A stretch of 64,000 nt of DNA from the NCBI GenBank assembly GCA_965242565.1, contig OZ251457.1:248001-312000 (forward strand), written 5' to 3'. This document shows positions 62,129 through 64,000 of this stretch, piece after piece. The position numbers were made by a program, and so were the translations under genes. The DNA is from CATQGW01 sp965242565 (GTDB lineage: Bacteria > Chloroflexota > Dehalococcoidia > Bin125). Position 1 is the stretch's first letter. Each line of letters starts with the position of its first letter. The notes under the pieces were generated by a model. The model made no database searches, was not told the origin of the DNA, and saw only the letters and a program-made list of their open reading frames with translations.

Positions 62129-62659
62129 TCACGCCGTCAGCGCCGCCACAAGCTGATCGACCACCGCGTCATCCACCTTGCGCTGCACGGCCTCCGGCTT
62201 GAGGCCGCCGATTGGGTGCGGCACGATCACGCGGTCCAGATCCGCCAAGCCGCGCTGCTCAGCCTCCAGTTGGAGCAGATCGGTGAACGCCGTCGTACCG
62301 ACGGTCACCGTGGGGATGCCGAGTTCTTCAAAGAGGACGGCGGCGTGGACACTCCACGTCGTGCAGGAGCCTCAATCACAGGAGCCGATCAGCAGAAAGT
62401 CGGCCCTGTTGCGCAGCGCGTCGATGGTCGAGTCGGAGGGCGGTCCGGCGACGGGCTTGCTGCCGACGGTCAGTTCGCCGAGCTCGACGCGCCCGCGCAG
62501 ACCGTCGACCATCGCCTCCATCAGCGTCCGCGCGTTGGCCTTGCGGTTCTCGAGGATGCCGGGTCGCAGCCCGGCGAGCGATGCAGGGCGCACGGCCGCC
62601 GACGCTTCGCGTACGGCCACATGCGCCACCGGGCTCAGCACTTGCACGGTCTCGGTCAT
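62129..62659 (-). CDS. UGSC-motif selenoprotein with in-frame TGA (Sec96)
   Basis: ATG 62659 follows AAGGAGG at 7 nt. The frame reads MTETVQVLSPVAHVAVREAS up to LLIGSCD, meets TGA at 62372-62374, and continues without break as GSCTTWSVHAAVLFEELGIP ... HPIGGLKPEAVQRKVDDAVV to a TGA stop at 62129-62131. With Sec at the first TGA the product is 176 residues with the motif C-D-U-G-S-C (Cys94, Sec96, Cys99). UGSC selenoproteins are a known redox family found in marine metagenomes. The downstream half has clear protein-like sequence and GC-biased third positions. A SECIS-like hairpin begins 11 nt after the TGA (62341-62361). Gene callers would stop at 62372. The gene sits 43 nt after a SelW-like gene, on the same strand. 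Confidence 0.88.
62341..62361 (-). promoter_or_regulatory. bacterial SECIS-like hairpin for Sec96
   Basis: Counted from the base after TGA, CG (11-12), A13, CGTGG (14-18), loop AGTGT (19-23), CCACG (24-28), C29, CG (30-31): a 7-bp stem with one A-C mismatch and a 5-nt loop with G at its second position. Loop distance and the early loop G agree with the accepted bacterial SECIS pattern. Confidence 0.75.
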
Positions 62660-62702
62660 GATCTTCCTCCTTGCCCGCGTTTCTGCTGGCGGCACGACCG
62701 CC

Positions 62703-62954
62703 TCAGTCGAGGTAGGCGTAGATGGTTTCCTTGAGCTCGTCGAGATCGGGGAAGCGGCCCATGGCGGCCTTGCTGAAGACGAGTTGGCCGTTGACGCTCC
62801 ACTCGAAGACGCCGCGCGTGCCGGGCACCAGCTTGACATCGCTGACGAGGTGCTGGATATCGGCCATGATTTCGCCGAGCATCCAGCTGGTGCGCGGCCA
62901 GTAGCCGCAGTCGGCGCAGTATTCGACTTCCAGTTGCAGTTGCGCGTCGGCCAT
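62703..62954 (-). CDS. SelW-like (Rdx family) thioredoxin-fold protein, Cys form
   Basis: 83 residues from ATG 62954 (SD GGGAG). The motif YCADCGYWPRTSWM holds C-x-x-C where selenoprotein W has C-x-x-U. VSDVKLVPGTRGVFEWSVNG and FPDLDELKETIYAYLD complete the small thioredoxin-like fold. Family members are redox proteins that work with glutathione or other thiols, function still poorly known. Only 14 nt separate it from the upstream oxidoreductase stop and 43 nt from the UGSC selenoprotein start, so all three are likely one operon. A cysteine form next to a selenoprotein suggests a shared thiol/selenol pathway. Confidence 0.85.
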   Translation of the reverse strand: MADAQLQLEVEYCADCGYWPRTSWMLGEIMADIQHLVSDVKLVPGTRGVFEWSVNGQLVFSKAAMGRFPDLDELKETIYAYLD

Positions 62955-62968
62955 CGGACCGCTCCCGC

Positions 62969-63961
62969 TCAGCCCAGGTATTGTGCGAGTCGCGCGCCGA
63001 CCTCGGCGGCGCTGCCTTCGGGCATCGGCACCATCTGCACCTCTGCGCCGAGCTCGGAGCGCTCTTTGAGCTGCTCCTGCACCGACCCGATCGGGCCGAT
63101 CACCTGGATGTCGCGCACCATCTGTTCGGAGATCGCCATCAGCGCGCCCTCGGCGTCGCGTTCGGCCCAAGCCGCGCGGGAGGCCGTCACTTCCGACTCG
63201 AAGCCCGAGCGGGAGAGCATCTGGTAGTAGAAGACGCCCATCCGGTTGGTGTAGTGGAAGAGCGGCTGGCGGGCGCGCCGCCAGGTCTCCTCGTCGTCGC
63301 CTTCGCCCAGCACGTAGACGTTGGTGAACGGCGCGATGGTCACCGAGTCTTCGGGCCGGCCGGCGTCGCGCGACGCGCCGGAGAGCTGCGCGCGCAGCCC
63401 CTGGAAGGCCCGCTTCGGCCAGTGAATCGGGTAGATGCCGTCGGCCACCTCACCCGTCTGCTGGATCGAGCGCGGCGTGATCGCGGCGATGTAGACGGGC
63501 ACATCCTCGCGCTGCGCGTCGTAGTCGATCCGGAAGCCGCGCTGGAGCGTGTAAATCTCGCCCTCGTAGCTGAGCCGCTGCCCGGAGAGCAGCATCTTGA
63601 TGATCTCGGTGTACTCGCGCAGCCGCCGCAGCGGGCGGTCGAACTGCACGCCGTGGAAGCCCTCGATCACCAGCTGCCCCGACGAACCGAGCCCGCAGAC
63701 CATCCGCCCGCCGGAGATCATCTCCAGCGTGGCGAACTCCTGCGCGATCACGGCGGGTGAGCGCGAGTAGCAGTTGAGGATGCCGGTGCCGATCTGGATC
63801 TTCTCGGTCTGGGCTGCGATCACGGTCAGCCAGGGCAGCACCGAGGGGCCCCAGGCCTCGCCGGTCGAGACCAGCTCGTAGCCCAGGTCCTCCGCGATTT
63901 TGACCTTCTCCAGAGTGTCCCGCCAATCGCCGGAAAATCCGGCCAACACGCCAAGCCGCAT
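62969..63961 (-). CDS. LLM class flavin-dependent (F420/FMN) oxidoreductase
   Basis: 330 residues, SD GAGGAG before ATG 63961. Luciferase-like TIM barrel: MRLGVLAGFSGDWRDTLEKV, AEDLGYELVSTGEAWGPSV, IQIGTGILNCYSRSPAVIAQ, EFATLEMISGGRMVCGLGSSG, then FDRPLRRLREYTEIIKMLLSG and DVPVYIAAITPRSIQQTGE. Such enzymes use reduced FMN or F420 for hydride or oxygen transfer, often methylene-tetrahydromethanopterin-reductase-like. It heads the probable three-gene operon with the SelW-like and UGSC selenoprotein genes. Cofactor choice is not decidable from sequence. The last 39 bases of the window hold nothing else. Confidence 0.9.
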   Translation of the reverse strand: MRLGVLAGFSGDWRDTLEKVKIAEDLGYELVSTGEAWGPSVLPWLTVIAAQTEKIQIGTGILNCYSRSPAVIAQEFATLEMISGGRMVCGLGSSGQLVIEGFHGVQFDRPLRRLREYTEIIKMLLSGQRLSYEGEIYTLQRGFRIDYDAQREDVPVYIAAITPRSIQQTGEVADGIYPIHWPKRAFQGLRAQLSGASRDAGRPEDSVTIAPFTNVYVLGEGDDEETWRRARQPLFHYTNRMGVFYYQMLSRSGFESEVTASRAAWAERDAEGALMAISEQMVRDIQVIGPIGSVQEQLKERSELGAEVQMVPMPEGSAAEVGARLAQYLG

Positions 63962-64000
63962 GCGCTTGCTCCTCCGCTAGCTGCTCGTTCCAGGCGCAGT

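Noticed and set aside
62178..63227. 349-codon plus-strand frame across the UGSC and SelW-like genes
   Set aside because: It is Ser/Arg-rich and opposes three genes with recognised motifs. The plus-strand frame has no SD and no domain.
1..64000. tRNA, rRNA or integrase-type mobile element genes
   Set aside because: I looked through the spacers and saw only palindromic repeats, hairpins and short leaders. No cloverleaf, rRNA segment, transposase or integrase was recognised by eye, though a dedicated tRNA search could find something I missed.

Overview
This window comes from a very GC-rich bacterial chromosome. Gene content and style suggest a Chloroflexota-like organism (SAR202 or other Dehalococcoidia relatives), but no rRNA or other marker settles this. 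Pointers are DppBC-type transporters, an LLM flavin oxidoreductase, an amidohydrolase of the TIM-barrel hydrolase family, HpaB- and HsaA-like flavoproteins, an HdrB-like succinate dehydrogenase partner, and intergenic spacers full of short palindromic repeats. I see no rRNA, tRNA or CRISPR array.

Layout. 1-3012: 3' part of a peptide/solute ABC importer (binding protein, DppB, and a DppC with a LysM-like insert). 3091-11229: a housekeeping run on the plus strand, tig, clpP, clpX, tlyA-like, nadK, recN, an ArgA-like GNAT and a Nudix hydrolase, several joined by ATGA-type overlaps. 11791-15627 and 25990-29534: two giant secreted paralogues (FG-GAP-like propeller plus Ig-like repeats), each with an 11-base homopolymer near its start. 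The first reads in frame. The second is out of frame from its best start codon, which looks like ON/OFF phase variation. 16057-19793: sdhA, sdhB and an HdrB/SdhE-like subunit. 20242-24291: a second SBP-DppB-DppC operon on the minus strand with a clear terminator. 30260-37208: a tail-anchored coiled-coil protein, a ketopantoate reductase-like enzyme, a penicillin acylase-family hydrolase, a periplasmic binding protein with an unusual N-terminal module, and a thiolase.

37338-40149 is a compact type II restriction-modification island: Dcm-like cytosine methylase, Vsr nick endonuclease and an EcoRII-like endonuclease, with two operator-like palindromes next to the promoter. 41011-46323 holds two tandem copper amine oxidases and an EctB-type diaminobutyrate aminotransferase. 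46779-49112 has two paralogous unknown proteins around a secreted protein whose repeats match the N-terminal module of the binding protein at 34494. 49120-60692 holds an amidohydrolase, an MFS exporter, a GSA-type aminotransferase, an acyl-CoA-dehydrogenase-like flavoprotein, a ferritin-VIT1 fusion, an HTH protein between repeat clusters, hisG, an HpaB-like hydroxylase and a Lon N-domain protein.

The most notable locus is at the right end, minus strand: an LLM oxidoreductase, a SelW-like CxxC protein and a gene (62129-62659) that continues through an in-frame TGA within a U-G-S-C motif, followed at the right distance by a bacterial SECIS-like hairpin. It is therefore a likely selenoprotein of the UGSC family that ordinary gene callers would truncate. 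A cysteine-rich 353-residue protein lies close by at 60696-61760.

Spacers carry at least three repeat families: about 150-bp elements with 31-bp terminal inverted repeats, short REP-like hairpins, and local minisatellites built from fragments of them.
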